Shown piece by piece: positions 7,848 through 18,400 of a stretch of DNA of 64,000 nucleotides. The stretch's first letter is position 1. Each line of letters starts with the position of its first letter. Both the position numbers and the translations under genes were made by a program. Origin of the DNA: Caballeronia temeraria (GTDB lineage Bacteria; Pseudomonadota; Gammaproteobacteria; Burkholderiales; Burkholderiaceae); assembly GCF_001544795.2 (NCBI RefSeq), contig NZ_FCOI02000026.1, forward strand, positions 38,595 through 102,594, in the 5' to 3' direction. The notes below the pieces were generated by a model, which ran no database searches, was not told the origin of the DNA, and saw only the letters and a list, made by a program, of their open reading frames with translations.

Positions 7848-9320
7848 ATGAACGAAAGCGCGCAGCTTTTCGAAGCCGATATCGCCGCGCCCACGCACGG
7901 CGCATCGCGCGGCGTGCGTCCCACGTCTGCCAGATTGACCGTCGAGGAAGCGCTCGCCCGCACGCGGCTCATGCCTTACTGGCTCGACAATCTCGCAGAG
8001 CCGCCCGCCGAGCCCGCGCTCGCGGGCGACACGCATGCCGATCTGCTGATCGTCGGCGGCGGCTTCACCGGCTTGTGGGCGGCGGTGCAGGCGAAAGAAC
8101 AGATGCCCGAACTCGATGTCGTGCTGATCGAAGCGGGACGCGTCGCGCATGGCGCATCGGGACGCGCGGGCGGCATCATCTCGACATCGGTGATGCACGG
8201 TCTGCCGAACGCCGTGCGCGTGTTTCCGAACGATATCGCGGAGCTCGAAGCCTTCGGCCAGCGCAATCTCGATGGCTTCGAGGAAACGCTCGAACGCTAC
8301 GGCATCGACGCCGATATCGAATGGAACGGCGAGATGACGGTGGCCGTCGATCCGGATCACATCGGACATCTGCGCGCCGATCACGATCTGCACAAATCCT
8401 ATGGCCACGATGTCGTGCTGCTCGACGCCGCCGCCACGCGCGAACAACTCGATTCGCCGCTGTTCGCGGGCGCGCTCTGGTCGCGCAACCGCAGCGGCAT
8501 CGTGCATCCGGCCAAGCTCGCGTGGGGTTTGAAGCGCGCGGCGCTGCAACTCGGCGTGCGGCTCTACGAACACAGCCCGCTGACGAACGTGACCGACGAA
8601 GGCGCGACCGTCCTCGTGAAAACGCCCGCGGGCAGCGTGCGCGCGCCGCGCGTAGTGTTCGGCAGCGGCACGGCGAAAGTCGGCATTCCCGATATCAATC
8701 GCCGCGTCCTGCAGGTGCGCGATCACGTGCTCGCGACCGAGCCGCTCACCGACGAGCAACTGGCGCGCATCGGCTGGAAGCAGCGTCAGGGCATCTACGA
8801 TACGCGCACGCAACTCAACTATTTCCGCCTCACGAAGCGCAACAACATCATCTTCGGCGGTCTCGTGAGCTATCACTTCGATGGCGATCCGAATCCGCCG
8901 CACGACCAGAAGCGCGACACCTACTATCGTCTCGCGGAAGCGTTCTACAAGACCTTCCCGCAACTGAGCGACGTGCGCTTTTCGCACGCGTGGGGCGGCC
9001 CGATCGACTATTGCTCGCGCGGTTCGGTGTTCGCCAAGCGCTATCTCGGCGACAAGGCGGTGTTCGTCGCGGGCTACACGGGCTTCGGCGTGGCCGCGAG
9101 CCGCTTCGGCGCGTTCATGGGCCTGAACATCCTGTTCGATCGCGAAAGCCCGGAGCGCGCGCTCGACATCGCCAATCAAAGCCCGACGTACATCCCGCCC
9201 GAGCCGGTGCGATGGCTGGCCGCGAAGGTGACCTTCCACGCGTTCGATGGCGCCGATGCCGAAGGCGGCTGGAAGCGCGCGTGGATCAAGGGCATCAAGG
9301 CGATGGGTTTCCCGATGTAA
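7848..9320 (+). CDS. FAD-dependent amine/amino-acid oxidoreductase (DadA/PuuB-like)
   Basis: Flavoenzyme of the DAO fold, 490 aa. The FAD-binding motif LLIVGGGFTGLWAAVQAK occurs after a ~65-residue N-terminal extension. The second FAD-binding region is GRAGGIIS, and the C-terminal nucleotide motif is AGYTGFGVAASRFGA. It resembles gamma-glutamylputrescine oxidoreductase-type enzymes that deaminate amines to aldehydes and transfer electrons to O2 or quinone. Start ATG 7848 follows GAGGAGGAG. The downstream LysR begins 17 bases later. With gbuA nearby the substrate may be a guanidino- or aminobutyrate precursor, but this is inference. Confidence 0.85.
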   Translation: MNESAQLFEADIAAPTHGASRGVRPTSARLTVEEALARTRLMPYWLDNLAEPPAEPALAGDTHADLLIVGGGFTGLWAAVQAKEQMPELDVVLIEAGRVAHGASGRAGGIISTSVMHGLPNAVRVFPNDIAELEAFGQRNLDGFEETLERYGIDADIEWNGEMTVAVDPDHIGHLRADHDLHKSYGHDVVLLDAAATREQLDSPLFAGALWSRNRSGIVHPAKLAWGLKRAALQLGVRLYEHSPLTNVTDEGATVLVKTPAGSVRAPRVVFGSGTAKVGIPDINRRVLQVRDHVLATEPLTDEQLARIGWKQRQGIYDTRTQLNYFRLTKRNNIIFGGLVSYHFDGDPNPPHDQKRDTYYRLAEAFYKTFPQLSDVRFSHAWGGPIDYCSRGSVFAKRYLGDKAVFVAGYTGFGVAASRFGAFMGLNILFDRESPERALDIANQSPTYIPPEPVRWLAAKVTFHAFDGADAEGGWKRAWIKGIKAMGFPM

Positions 9321-9337
9321 CCGCACGGCGGCGCGAC

Positions 9338-10279
9338 ATGTTCTCCAACACCTCCGATCTCGACCTGCGCCTCGTGCGTGTCTTTCTCGCGGTCGTCGAC
9401 GCGCGCGGCATCACCGCCGCCGAAGCGACGCTCGGCGTGCGCCAGTCGACCATCAGCTCGCAGCTTTCCGCGCTCGAAGCGCGCATGGGCTTCCGGCTCT
9501 GCGAACGCGGGCGCGGCGGTTTCCGGCTCACGTCGAAGGGCGAGCGTTTCGTGACGTCGGCGCGGGCGCTGATCGCGGCGACATCGCAATTCGTCGCGCA
9601 GGTCCGCGATATCGACCGCACGCTCGTGGGCACGCTGTCGATCGGGCTGATCGGGCAGGCGTCGCAGGTGGAGAACGCGCGGCTCGCGGAAGCCATCGGC
9701 GCATTTCGCCAACGCGATCAGGCCGTGCGTTTCGCGATGCACGTCGCGCCGCCGCAGGAACTCGAAGAAAGCCTCGTCAATCACGAGCTGGATCTCGCGA
9801 TCGGTTACTTCTGGCATCGCGTCGCGGGACTCTCGTACAGCAGGCTGTTCAACGAGCGGCAGGTGATCTGTTGCGGGCGCGGCCATCCGCTCTTTCACGC
9901 GGACCCGCACGTGACGATCGACGATCTGCGCGCGCACGACTGGATCTGGCGCAGCTATCCCGTGCCGGAGGAACTGGCGAGCATCGGCGAGCGTCGCGTG
10001 ACGGCGATCGCGGACAGCATCGACGCGGCCACGGTGCTGATTCTTTCCGGCAGTCATATCGGCTATTTGCCCGCGCATCACGCGGAGCCTTTCGAGCAAC
10101 GCGGACTGATCCGCGTGCTGGGGCGCACGGCCTTCGGCTTCGACGTGCCCATGCACCTCGCGATGAAACGCGGCACCGCCGGCAAACCGATCGTCCGAGC
10201 CTTCTGCGAAGACCTTTTCGATGTCTACGGCGCGCGGGAGCTTCATCACGACGAGCCGGAATACGCAGCAGCAGTGTGA
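9338..10279 (+). CDS. LysR-family transcriptional regulator
   Basis: LTTR, 313 aa. The N-terminal winged HTH is DLRLVRVFLAVVDARGITAAEATLGVRQSTISSQLSALEARMGFRLCERGRGGFRLTSKG split over residues ~6-65. The effector-binding domain follows. It is cotranscribed with the upstream FAD enzyme (17-base gap) and ends ~80 bases before an NCS1 permease. It probably regulates this uptake/oxidation unit. No LTTR box was identified. Confidence 0.9.
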   Translation: MFSNTSDLDLRLVRVFLAVVDARGITAAEATLGVRQSTISSQLSALEARMGFRLCERGRGGFRLTSKGERFVTSARALIAATSQFVAQVRDIDRTLVGTLSIGLIGQASQVENARLAEAIGAFRQRDQAVRFAMHVAPPQELEESLVNHELDLAIGYFWHRVAGLSYSRLFNERQVICCGRGHPLFHADPHVTIDDLRAHDWIWRSYPVPEELASIGERRVTAIADSIDAATVLILSGSHIGYLPAHHAEPFEQRGLIRVLGRTAFGFDVPMHLAMKRGTAGKPIVRAFCEDLFDVYGARELHHDEPEYAAAV

Positions 10280-10362
10280 CCGATGTGAACGTTTTGACGA
10301 TGCATGACGGCGCGCATCCGGCAGCAACGGAATGACCGCCGATAACAATGGAGCGAGACAGC

Positions 10363-11913
10363 ATGGCAGACAAAACGAGCGGCAACACCAGCGGCAACAC
10401 CAGCATCACGCAGATCGAAACCTTCGGTTTCGAACGCATTCCCGACGCCTCGCGATACGCGCGGCCCATCGATCTGTTCCGCCTGCTCTTCGGCGGCTGC
10501 AACACGTTTTCGACGTCGGTGCTCGGCAGCTTTCCGATTCTCGTCGGACTGTCGTTCGAAGCGAGCCTGTGGGCGATCGTGAGCGGCGTGCTCGCGGGCA
10601 CCTGCATGCTCGCGCCGATGAGCCTCTTCGGCCCGCGCAACGGCACGAGCGATCCGGTGTCGTCGGGTGCGCACTTCGGCATTCATGGGCGTATCGTCGG
10701 GTCGTTTCTCGCGGTGCTCACGTCGGTCGCGTTCTTCTCGCTCGCGGTGTGGAGTTCGGGCGATGCGCTCGTCGGCGGCGCGCACGACATGGTCGGTCTG
10801 CCGGTCAATCCGTGGACGCTCGGCACGGCGTACATGGTGTTCGCGGTGCTCGTGCTGATCGTGTGCATCTACGGCTTTCGCTTCATGCTGTGGGTGAACA
10901 AGATCGCCGTGTGGGCGGCGAGCCTGATGTTCGTGCTCGGCGCGTTCGCATTCGCGAAGGCGTTCGACGTGCATTACGCCGGCACGCTGCATCACGGCAG
11001 CGCGGGCTTTTGGGCCGCGTTCATCGGCGCGGCGCTGGTGGCGTTGAGCAATCCGGTCTCGTTCGCATCGACGCTCGGCGACTGGGCGCGCTACATTCCG
11101 CAATCGACGCCGCGCTATCGCGTGATGGGCGCCGTGTTCATCGCGCAGATCGCGACGTTCGTGCCGTTCTTCTTCGGCCTCGTCACCGCGACCATCATCG
11201 CGACGCAGGCGCCGACGTACATCACGTCGAACGATTACGTGGGCGGACTGCTCGCGGTGTCGCCGCGCTGGTTTCTGCTGCCGATGTGCCTGATCGCGAT
11301 CATCGGCGGCATGTCGACGGGCACGACCGCGCTCTACGGCACGGGCCTCGACATGTCGAGCATGTTCCCGAAGCGTCTGAATCGCGTGCGCGCGACGACG
11401 CTGATCGGCACGCTCGCCATCGGCTTCATTTTTCTGGGCCGCTTCGCATTCAACCTCGTGGAAAGCGTGGCGACGTTCTCGACGCTGATCTGCACGTTCA
11501 GTTGCCCGTGGATGGCGATCATGGTGATCGGCTTCGTGCAGCGCGGCGGCTTTTATCTCGCCGATGATCTGCAAGTGTTCAATCGCGGCGGGCGCGGCGG
11601 CCACTACTGGTATCGCAACGGCTGGAACTGGCGCGCGATGGGCGCGTGGATGCCCGCGGCGTTCATCGGTCTCGCGTTCGTGAATCTGCCGGGACAGTTC
11701 ATCGGGCCGCTCGGCGCGCTCGCGGGCGGCTGCGATCTGAGCGTGCCGGTGTCCTTCGTCGTGGGCGGCGTGCTGTACCTGACGATGCTCTGGCTCTTCC
11801 CCGAACCCGACGCCGTTCATGGTCCGCGAGGCCGCCGTCTCGTCGGCGCGATCCGCGAGCCTTCGCGCGGCGCAGCGCCCATGCCGATCACGGCGCGCGT
11901 GCGCGAGGACTGA
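10363..11913 (+). CDS. NCS1-family nucleobase/ureide permease (cytosine/purine/allantoin type)
   Basis: Twelve-helix cation symporter, 516 aa. Family-typical blocks are FGGCNTFSTSVLGSFPIL, GPRNGTSDPVSSGAHFG, ALSNPVSFASTLGDWARY and GGMSTGTTALYGTGLD. The N-terminus carries a GNTSGNTS duplication of unknown meaning. I chose ATG 10363 because GGAGCGA lies 6 bases upstream; an ATG at 10348 is possible. Context (cupin, FAD oxidase, LysR, gbuA) suggests uptake of a nitrogen-rich small molecule. The specific substrate is not readable. Confidence 0.85.
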   Translation: MADKTSGNTSGNTSITQIETFGFERIPDASRYARPIDLFRLLFGGCNTFSTSVLGSFPILVGLSFEASLWAIVSGVLAGTCMLAPMSLFGPRNGTSDPVSSGAHFGIHGRIVGSFLAVLTSVAFFSLAVWSSGDALVGGAHDMVGLPVNPWTLGTAYMVFAVLVLIVCIYGFRFMLWVNKIAVWAASLMFVLGAFAFAKAFDVHYAGTLHHGSAGFWAAFIGAALVALSNPVSFASTLGDWARYIPQSTPRYRVMGAVFIAQIATFVPFFFGLVTATIIATQAPTYITSNDYVGGLLAVSPRWFLLPMCLIAIIGGMSTGTTALYGTGLDMSSMFPKRLNRVRATTLIGTLAIGFIFLGRFAFNLVESVATFSTLICTFSCPWMAIMVIGFVQRGGFYLADDLQVFNRGGRGGHYWYRNGWNWRAMGAWMPAAFIGLAFVNLPGQFIGPLGALAGGCDLSVPVSFVVGGVLYLTMLWLFPEPDAVHGPRGRRLVGAIREPSRGAAPMPITARVRED

Positions 11914-11950
11914 CGCGTTCGTCTGATTAGAGTCGTCTATTCGAACATCG

Positions 11951-11975
11951 CGACGATAGATTTAATCGACTGTCG
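11951..11975. promoter_or_regulatory. Imperfect 25-bp dyad upstream of the alkylsulfatase gene
   Basis: The outer arms CGAC (11951-11954) and GTCG (11972-11975), plus inner GATT/AATC around an AT-rich centre, are symmetrical; a few internal bases mismatch. It sits ~75 bases before the sulfatase ATG in a 134-bp gap and is a plausible operator. The cognate regulator is not identified in the window. Confidence 0.4.
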
Positions 11976-12047
11976 AGGCCGTGCTTTTCCTTTATCGGTG
12001 AAGGAAATGGAAGTTATTCACGCATGCATGGCCCGACAGGAGATGAC

Positions 12048-14102
12048 ATGTCCCAGCCGAAGCATCCGGCCGATGGCGAAGCACGCCGAGTGTTCCTCAA
12101 AAACGTCGCGGTCGCGGGCATGGCGACCGGCCTGTCGAGCGTAGTGGGCGATGTGATCGCACAAGGCGACGCGTCGTCGGGTGCGACGGGGGCGGCGTCC
12201 AAACCGGCGACGCGCTCGACGCTCGATATCAACCAGCAATACGCCAGCTTCCTTTCGTTCGCCGATGCGCAGGATTTCGAGGACGCGCGCCGGGGACTCA
12301 TCGCGACGTTGCCCGAGCCGGTCGTCATTCCGGGGCAGGGCGCCATTCCGGCGTGGAATCTTCAGCAGTTCGCCTTCGTGAACGGCGGCCCGGAGAACAA
12401 CGCGCCATCCACGGTCAATCCGAGCCTGTGGCGCAATGCCAAGCTCAACATGAATCACGGTCTGTTCACGGTCGTCGAAGGTATCTGGCAGGTGCGCGGC
12501 TACGATCTTTCCGTGATGAGCATCATCCGCGGAGATCAGGGCTATATCGTGGTCGATCCGTTCATCACGACGGAAGTCGCATCGACGGTCTGGAAGCAGC
12601 TCGTCATCCCGCATCTGGGCGACAAGCCGATCACGCACGTCATCTACACGCACAGTCACGTCGATCACTACGGCGGCGTGCGCGGTCTCGTCAGCGATCA
12701 GGATCTGCAATCCGGCAAGGTGAAGATCGTCGCGCCGGTCGGATTCACCGAGGCGGCAGTGGGCGAGAACGTCATCGCCGGAAACGCAATGGGCCGCCGC
12801 GCGAGCTACATGTACGGCTCGCTGCTGCCGCGCAGCCCGACCGGCATCGTCGATGGCGGATTGGGCAAGACGACGTCGGTCGGCACGATCACACTCGCTT
12901 TTCCGTCGATATTCGCTGAGAAGACCGGCCAGAAGATGACCCTCGACGGCGTGGACATCGAAATACTGATGGCGCCCGAGTCTGAAGCGCCGTCCGAATT
13001 CATGTTCTATCTGCCGAAGTACAAGGCGTTCTGCGCAGCCGAAGACGCGACGCACACGCTTCACAACCTCTACACGCTGCGTGGCGCCAAGGTGCGCGAC
13101 GGATTGCTCTGGTCGAAGTATCTGCAAACGTCCATCGACATGTGGGGCGCGGACGCGCAGGTGCTGTTCGCGTCGCATTACTGGCCGACGTGGGGCAACG
13201 ACCGCATCCTGCCGTTTTTGCGCGCGCAGCGCGACATGTACCGGTATCTGCACGATCAGACCTTGCGGCTCGCAAACATGGGACAGACGCCGCTCGAGAT
13301 CGGCGAAGCGATCCGTCTGCCCGACAGCCTCGCGAAGCACTGGTACTGCCGGAGCTATTACGGCACGGTTTATCACGACGCGGTCGCGCAATACAACCTG
13401 CGGCTGGGTTTTTTCGACGGCGTGCCCGCGCATCTGCACATGCTGCCGCCGACCGAAAGCGGCAAGCGATACGTCGACTACATGGGCGGCGCGGCGGCGG
13501 TGATCCGGAAAGCGCACGCGTCGTACGACAAGGGCGAATACCGATGGGTCGCCGAAGTCATGAATCACGTCGTGTTCGCGGAACCGCAGAACGTCGCGGC
13601 GAAGCAGTTGCTTGCGGACGCCTATGAACAGCTCGGCTATCAGGCCGAGTCCGCGCCGTGGCGCAACTTCTATCTGACGGGCGCAATGGAGCTGCGCAAG
13701 GGCATCCAGAAAGTGCCCGCGCCGCAGCCGCAAAGCCCGGACACCATCCGCGCGATGCCGCTCGACATGTTCCTCGATTTTCTCGGCATCCGGCTGAACG
13801 GCGAACGCGCGGCGGGCAAGACCGTCACCTTCAACCTCACGCTCACCGACACGAAGGAGCAGGTCGTGCTCGGCGTGGAGAACAGCGCGATCCATTACTC
13901 GAAGGGCAAGACGTCGGACGCGGCGGATGCGTCGATCACGATGACGCGCGAGAATCTGAACAACATCATGCTCGGCACGACGAACATGCAAAAGCTCGTG
14001 ATGTCCGGCGACGTCAAGGTCGACGGGAACAGTCAGCAGCTCGGCGCGTTTCTCACGTGGCTCGACTCGTTCGAGTTCTACTTCAATATCGTTACGCCTT
14101 GA
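12048..14102 (+). CDS. Class III (SdsA-type) alkylsulfatase, Tat-exported
   Basis: Zinc metallo-beta-lactamase-fold sulfatase that hydrolyses alkyl sulfate esters such as SDS to alcohol and sulfate; 684 aa, family-typical. The Tat signal is visible (ARRVFLKNVAVAGMATGLS), so it is periplasmic. The di-zinc motif THSHVDHYGG contains H202, H204, D206 and H207; a second metal/substrate region is AAEDATHTLHN. The C-terminal ~120 residues look like the SCP2-like lipid-binding domain of the family. ATG 12048 follows AGGAG; the ATG at 12024 lacks a site. Downstream genes are closely spaced (9 and 11 bases), suggesting an operon. Confidence 0.9.
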   Translation: MSQPKHPADGEARRVFLKNVAVAGMATGLSSVVGDVIAQGDASSGATGAASKPATRSTLDINQQYASFLSFADAQDFEDARRGLIATLPEPVVIPGQGAIPAWNLQQFAFVNGGPENNAPSTVNPSLWRNAKLNMNHGLFTVVEGIWQVRGYDLSVMSIIRGDQGYIVVDPFITTEVASTVWKQLVIPHLGDKPITHVIYTHSHVDHYGGVRGLVSDQDLQSGKVKIVAPVGFTEAAVGENVIAGNAMGRRASYMYGSLLPRSPTGIVDGGLGKTTSVGTITLAFPSIFAEKTGQKMTLDGVDIEILMAPESEAPSEFMFYLPKYKAFCAAEDATHTLHNLYTLRGAKVRDGLLWSKYLQTSIDMWGADAQVLFASHYWPTWGNDRILPFLRAQRDMYRYLHDQTLRLANMGQTPLEIGEAIRLPDSLAKHWYCRSYYGTVYHDAVAQYNLRLGFFDGVPAHLHMLPPTESGKRYVDYMGGAAAVIRKAHASYDKGEYRWVAEVMNHVVFAEPQNVAAKQLLADAYEQLGYQAESAPWRNFYLTGAMELRKGIQKVPAPQPQSPDTIRAMPLDMFLDFLGIRLNGERAAGKTVTFNLTLTDTKEQVVLGVENSAIHYSKGKTSDAADASITMTRENLNNIMLGTTNMQKLVMSGDVKVDGNSQQLGAFLTWLDSFEFYFNIVTP

Positions 14103-14111
14103 GAGGCCGAT

Positions 14112-14639
14112 ATGTGCGCCATCTGCAACTTCAGGATCGAATTCGGCGTCGGGCATCCGGCGGCGCTGACGGTTGCGGTCGCCACGCGCGAGGCGATCGA
14201 GGCCGGGCTGATCGATCCCGTCGACGCGGAGCAAGGGCTGCTCGCCGCGGCGCGCGCGCGCATGTCGTCGATCGATGCGCTGAATCTGCTGCAGGCGCGC
14301 ATCGAGGAAACGCACGCGCCGGAGCGGCTTCTGGCGCTGCCGGACTTCTACGTTTTCCTCGTCGAAAGCGACACGTGGGGCTTCTTTCGAGCGACCACCG
14401 ATGGCTTCGATCCCGATATCGTCCCCGAGGTGCCCGACGTGAGGGCGACCGATGCCGCGCGGCGCAGCTGCATCGTCGTGATGCCGGAGGCGGGTTTGCG
14501 CGCATGGCTCGCGGGACGGCTCGACGCGCGCACCGCACTGGAACGATCGCTCTTTCATGTCGACGCGCCGGCACTCGCGCAAGCCACGCTGGCGGCGATG
14601 CTCGCCGATGCCGAAGTTCCCGTCGTCGACGAGCGCTGA
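14112..14639 (+). CDS. Hypothetical protein in the alkylsulfatase operon
   Basis: Soluble protein of 175 aa with no motif I recognise. It begins MCAICNF (a CxxC at residues 2-5), and the rest is a helical, Ala/Leu/Glu-rich sequence with a short WGFF-containing beta stretch near residue 95. It lies 9 bases after the sulfatase stop and 11 before a membrane protein, so the three are probably cotranscribed. A role in sulfatase maturation or metal delivery is conceivable from position only. Confidence 0.75.
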   Translation: MCAICNFRIEFGVGHPAALTVAVATREAIEAGLIDPVDAEQGLLAAARARMSSIDALNLLQARIEETHAPERLLALPDFYVFLVESDTWGFFRATTDGFDPDIVPEVPDVRATDAARRSCIVVMPEAGLRAWLAGRLDARTALERSLFHVDAPALAQATLAAMLADAEVPVVDER

Positions 14640-14650
14640 AGGAGCGTGGC

Positions 14651-15415
14651 ATGACAGCCTTCGTCGATCATCCGGAAGTGTTGTTCGTCGTGCTGCTCGT
14701 GCTGTTCATCGGCGCGGTGGCGTTCGGTGCGACCGTATTGCGGCGCTTCGCCATGCTGCCGGCGGAAGACCGCGAAGACTTCAACATCATCCAGACGTCC
14801 ACGCTGACGCTGCTCGCGCTGCTGGTCGGCTTCAGCCTGTCGATGGCGGTGAATCGCTACGACCTGCGCAAGACGCTGGAAGAAAGCGAAGCCAACGCCA
14901 TCGGCACCGAGTATTCGCGCGCGGATCTCGCCGATGCCGCCATCGCCGCGAAGATGAAGTCCGCGCTGCTCCGCTTCACCAAGCTGAGACTCGCGCATTA
15001 CCGCACGCGCGCGCCCGATGAAGTCGCGAAAATCGTGCGCGATACGGGAACCGTCGAAACCGAACTGTGGCAACTCGCGACGCAGGTGGGCAAGGAGCAG
15101 CCGACGCCCATCGGCGCGCTCGTCGTCGCCGGCATGAACGACGTGCTGAACTCGCAGGACTATTCGGAAGCCGCGCGCATCAATCACATTCCGCTCGGCG
15201 CGTGGTATCTGATGATCATCATCGCGCTGCTCGGCTGCGTCATGCAGGGTTACGGCGCGCGGGGCAGTCTGCGCAAAGGCTTGCTCATCACGATTCTGCC
15301 GGCGACCGTGGCGCTGTCGCTCGCGCTGATCGCGGATATCGACAGTCCGAAGGGCGGGTTGATCCGCGTCGAGCCGCGCGATCTCACCCGCTTTTTGCAG
15401 TCGATCGAACCGTGA
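14651..15415 (+). CDS. DUF4239 (bestrophin-like) membrane protein
   Basis: 254 aa membrane protein. One N-terminal helix (VLFVVLLVLFIGAVAFGATVL) is followed by TLTLLALLVGFSLSMAVNRYDLRKTLEESEANAIGTEY (given here as two segments around residue 60), which is typical of the bestrophin-like DUF4239 group. After an amphipathic middle come two C-terminal helices (YLMIIIALLGCVMQGYG and ITILPATVALSLALIADI). A GGAGCG site precedes ATG 14651. It may be an ion channel or envelope protein; family function is not established. Last gene of the likely sulfatase operon. Confidence 0.75.
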   Translation: MTAFVDHPEVLFVVLLVLFIGAVAFGATVLRRFAMLPAEDREDFNIIQTSTLTLLALLVGFSLSMAVNRYDLRKTLEESEANAIGTEYSRADLADAAIAAKMKSALLRFTKLRLAHYRTRAPDEVAKIVRDTGTVETELWQLATQVGKEQPTPIGALVVAGMNDVLNSQDYSEAARINHIPLGAWYLMIIIALLGCVMQGYGARGSLRKGLLITILPATVALSLALIADIDSPKGGLIRVEPRDLTRFLQSIEP

Positions 15416-15424
15416 CGATGCTCA

Positions 15425-15481
15425 GGCACCGCGCACATCCGGTGCCATACTGTCTTTCGAGAGGCCGGACGCCTTCCGGCC
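15425..15481 (+). other. Two hairpins between the sulfatase operon and the cyclase gene
   Basis: GGCACC (15425-15430) pairs with GGTGCC (15441-15446) across ten bases. GGCCGGA (15463-15469) pairs with TCCGGCC (15475-15481) across five. The second ends directly against the AGGAGA ribosome site of the next gene. Neither is followed by a U-run. They may attenuate read-through or limit translation of the cyclase. Confidence 0.45.
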
Positions 15482-15491
15482 AGGAGAGATC

Positions 15492-18400
15492 GTGGACGTC
15501 GCCGCGTGGCTGCGCAGCCTCGGAATGGAACGATACGCGCCGGCGTTTCGCGAGAACGCCATCGACGCGGACGTGCTGCGCAATCTCACCGCAGATGATC
15601 TGAAGGAACTCGGCGTCGTTTCGGTGGGGCATCGGCGCACCTTGCTCGATGCGCTCGCCGGTCTGCGACACGCTGGCGAGGCGCAAGGCGAGCGGCGGCA
15701 AGTCGCCGTGCTGTTCGCCGATCTGTGCGGCTTCACGTCGATGAGCCGGGAAATCGATCCGGAGGACGTGCTCGCGCTGCTCGATCGATACTTCGAGCAA
15801 ACCGATCGCATCGTGGAGCAGCACGGCGGCCACGTCGACAAACATGTCGGCGATTCGGTGATGGCCGTGTTCGGCGCGCCGGTCTCGCATGGCAACGATG
15901 CCGAACGCGCCGTGCGCGCGGCGCTCGCGATCTGCGATGCGATGCCCGGCCTCTCGCGCGCGCTCGGGCGTCCGGTCGCGGTGCATATCGGCATTGCGGG
16001 CGGCGAGGTCGTCGCGAGCGGCACGGGCAGCGCGGCGCACCGGGCGTACACCGTCACCGGCGATACCGTCAATCTCGCCTCGCGCCTCACCGATGCCGCC
16101 GGCCCCGGAGAAATCCTGATCCCGGACGCGGTGCAGCGGCATCTCGCCGATCGCCTCGATTGCGTCGAACGCGGCGCGCTCGCCGTCAAGGGTTTCGCCG
16201 CGCCGGTCTCGGCGTGGTGCATTGCCGGCCTGCGACGCTCGCCGCTGCGCCGGCCGATCGTCGGTCGACGCGAGGAACTGCGCGTGTTCCGCGATGCGCT
16301 GCAATCATGCCGCGCGAGCGGGCGCGGACGCACGATCCTGCTGCGCGGCGAGGCGGGCATCGGCAAGACGCGTCTGCTCGAAGAGCTCGAACGCGAGGCG
16401 CGCGATGCGGGCTTCGTCTGCCATGACGGTCTCGTGCTCGACTTCGGCGCGACGACCGGACGCGGCGCGATTCAATCGCTCGTGCGCGGGCTTCTCGCGC
16501 TCGAAGCGCCCGGCGATGCAAGCGCCATCGAGCGGGCGATCGCCGCCGGGTCGATCGATGCCGGCGACGCGCTCTTCGTCGAAGAACTGCTCGATATGCC
16601 GATGCCGCTCGAAAACCGCACGCTCTACGAAGCGATGGACAACGCGATGCGCATCCGCGGCCGGCGCGATGTCGTGTCCCGGCTCGTCCGGCGTGCGAGC
16701 CGCGCGCAGCCGCGCCTCCTGGCCGTCGAAGATATCCATTGGTCGGATGGATCGACGCTCTCGGACCTCGCGGCGCTATCCGCGACGGCGGCGCGCTGTC
16801 CCGCCGTGCTGGTGCTGACGGCGCGCCCGTCGATCGGCACGTTCGACGAATCGTGGCTCGCCGCGGCGGGCGCGTCCTATACGCTCGTCGATCTCGGTCC
16901 GCTGAGCGTCGGCGAAGCGCACGTCATGGCGGAATCGTTTCCCGGCGCGACGGCGCCGCTCGCGGAGCGCTGCATCTCGCGGGCGGCGGGCAATCCGCTC
17001 TTTCTTGAACAGTTGCTCAACCATGCGCAGGACAACGCGGAAGCGAGCGTGCCCGGTTCGGTGCGAAGTCTGGTGCAGGCGCGGCTCGACCGGCTCGATC
17101 CGATCGGCAAAACCGTCTTGCAGGCCGCCTCGGTGCTCGGTCAGCTCTTCGAGAAAGAAGCGGTCGATTTTCTCGTCGATGGAACCGGCGCAAGCGCTGA
17201 ACTGGAGCCGCTCGTGATGGGCTGCCTGTTGCGGCGGCAGGGCGCGGGCTTCATCTTCCATCACGCGCTCATTCGCGACGCCATCTACGACGGGCTGCTG
17301 AAAAGCCGTCGCCGCGAGCTGCATCGGCTTGCCGCGCGATGGTACGGCGCGCGCGATCCGGTCTTGCGGGCCGAACATCTCGACCGCGCGTCGGAGCGCG
17401 AGGCGGCGCTCGCCTATTGCGAGGCGGCGCGCGCGCAGGCGTCGGCGCATCGGCACGAAGCGGCGCTTCGGCTCGTCGGACGAGGGCTCGAAATCGCGGA
17501 TGCGGACGGCGACCGCGTCGCGCTCGAATGCTTGCGCGGCCATATCCTGCACGACGTGGGCGACATGACATCGGCGCTCGCGGCATTCGAAACGGCGCTC
17601 GGCGTCGCCGCGACCGATACGGAACGTTGCCACGCGTGGATCGGGCGCGCGACGGTGAAGCGCGTCATCGACGATCTCGACGGCGCCTGGGCCGATCTGC
17701 ACTGCGCGGAATCGGCGGCCATCGCGCAGGGACTTTTGCGCGAGCGGGCGCGCATTCATTTCCTGCGCGGGAACCTGTGTTTTCCGCGCGGCGATATCGA
17801 CGGCTGCGTGCGCGAGCACGAGCGCAGCCTTTCGCTCGCGCGGGAAGCGGGCGATGCGGAGCTGGAAGCGGCGGCGCTCGGCGGCATCGGGGATGCGCAG
17901 TACATGCGCGGACGGATGATCAGCGCGCACGACGCGTTCAGCCGCTGCATCGCGCTGTGTCGACGGCACGGATTCGGGCGGATCGAAGTCGCCAACCTGC
18001 CGATGCACGCCATCACCGGATGGTTCGCCGGCAGCGCAAAGGCCGGACTCGATGCCGCGCTTGCAAGCGTCGCGGCGGCGGAGAAGGTCGGCCATCTGCG
18101 GGCGCTCGCCGTCGCGCATCACGCAGCGTGGCACTGCTTTCGCGATCTCGCGCAGTGGGATCGCGCGTGGGAGCATGTCGGACCGGCGCTGCAATGCGCG
18201 CGCGAGCTGAAATCGCGTCGATTCGAAGGCGAGGCGCTCGCGCTGCGCGCGGAATTGCATCGTGTGGCGGGGCGGCGGCGCGAGGCGCTCGACGATATCG
18301 AAGAGGCGCTCTCGATCAGCCGCGAAACCGGCATGAACTATCTGGGCGCGGCCTATCTCGGCACCCTCGCGCGCGCCACCGACGATGCCGCCGTCTTCGA

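Noticed and set aside
10246..11820. 524-aa minus-strand ORF
   Set aside because: Antisense of the NCS1 permease; composition is Arg/Glu/His-rich with no domain.
12018..14582. 854-aa minus-strand ORF
   Set aside because: Shadow of the alkylsulfatase gene; no recognisable fold and no ribosome site.
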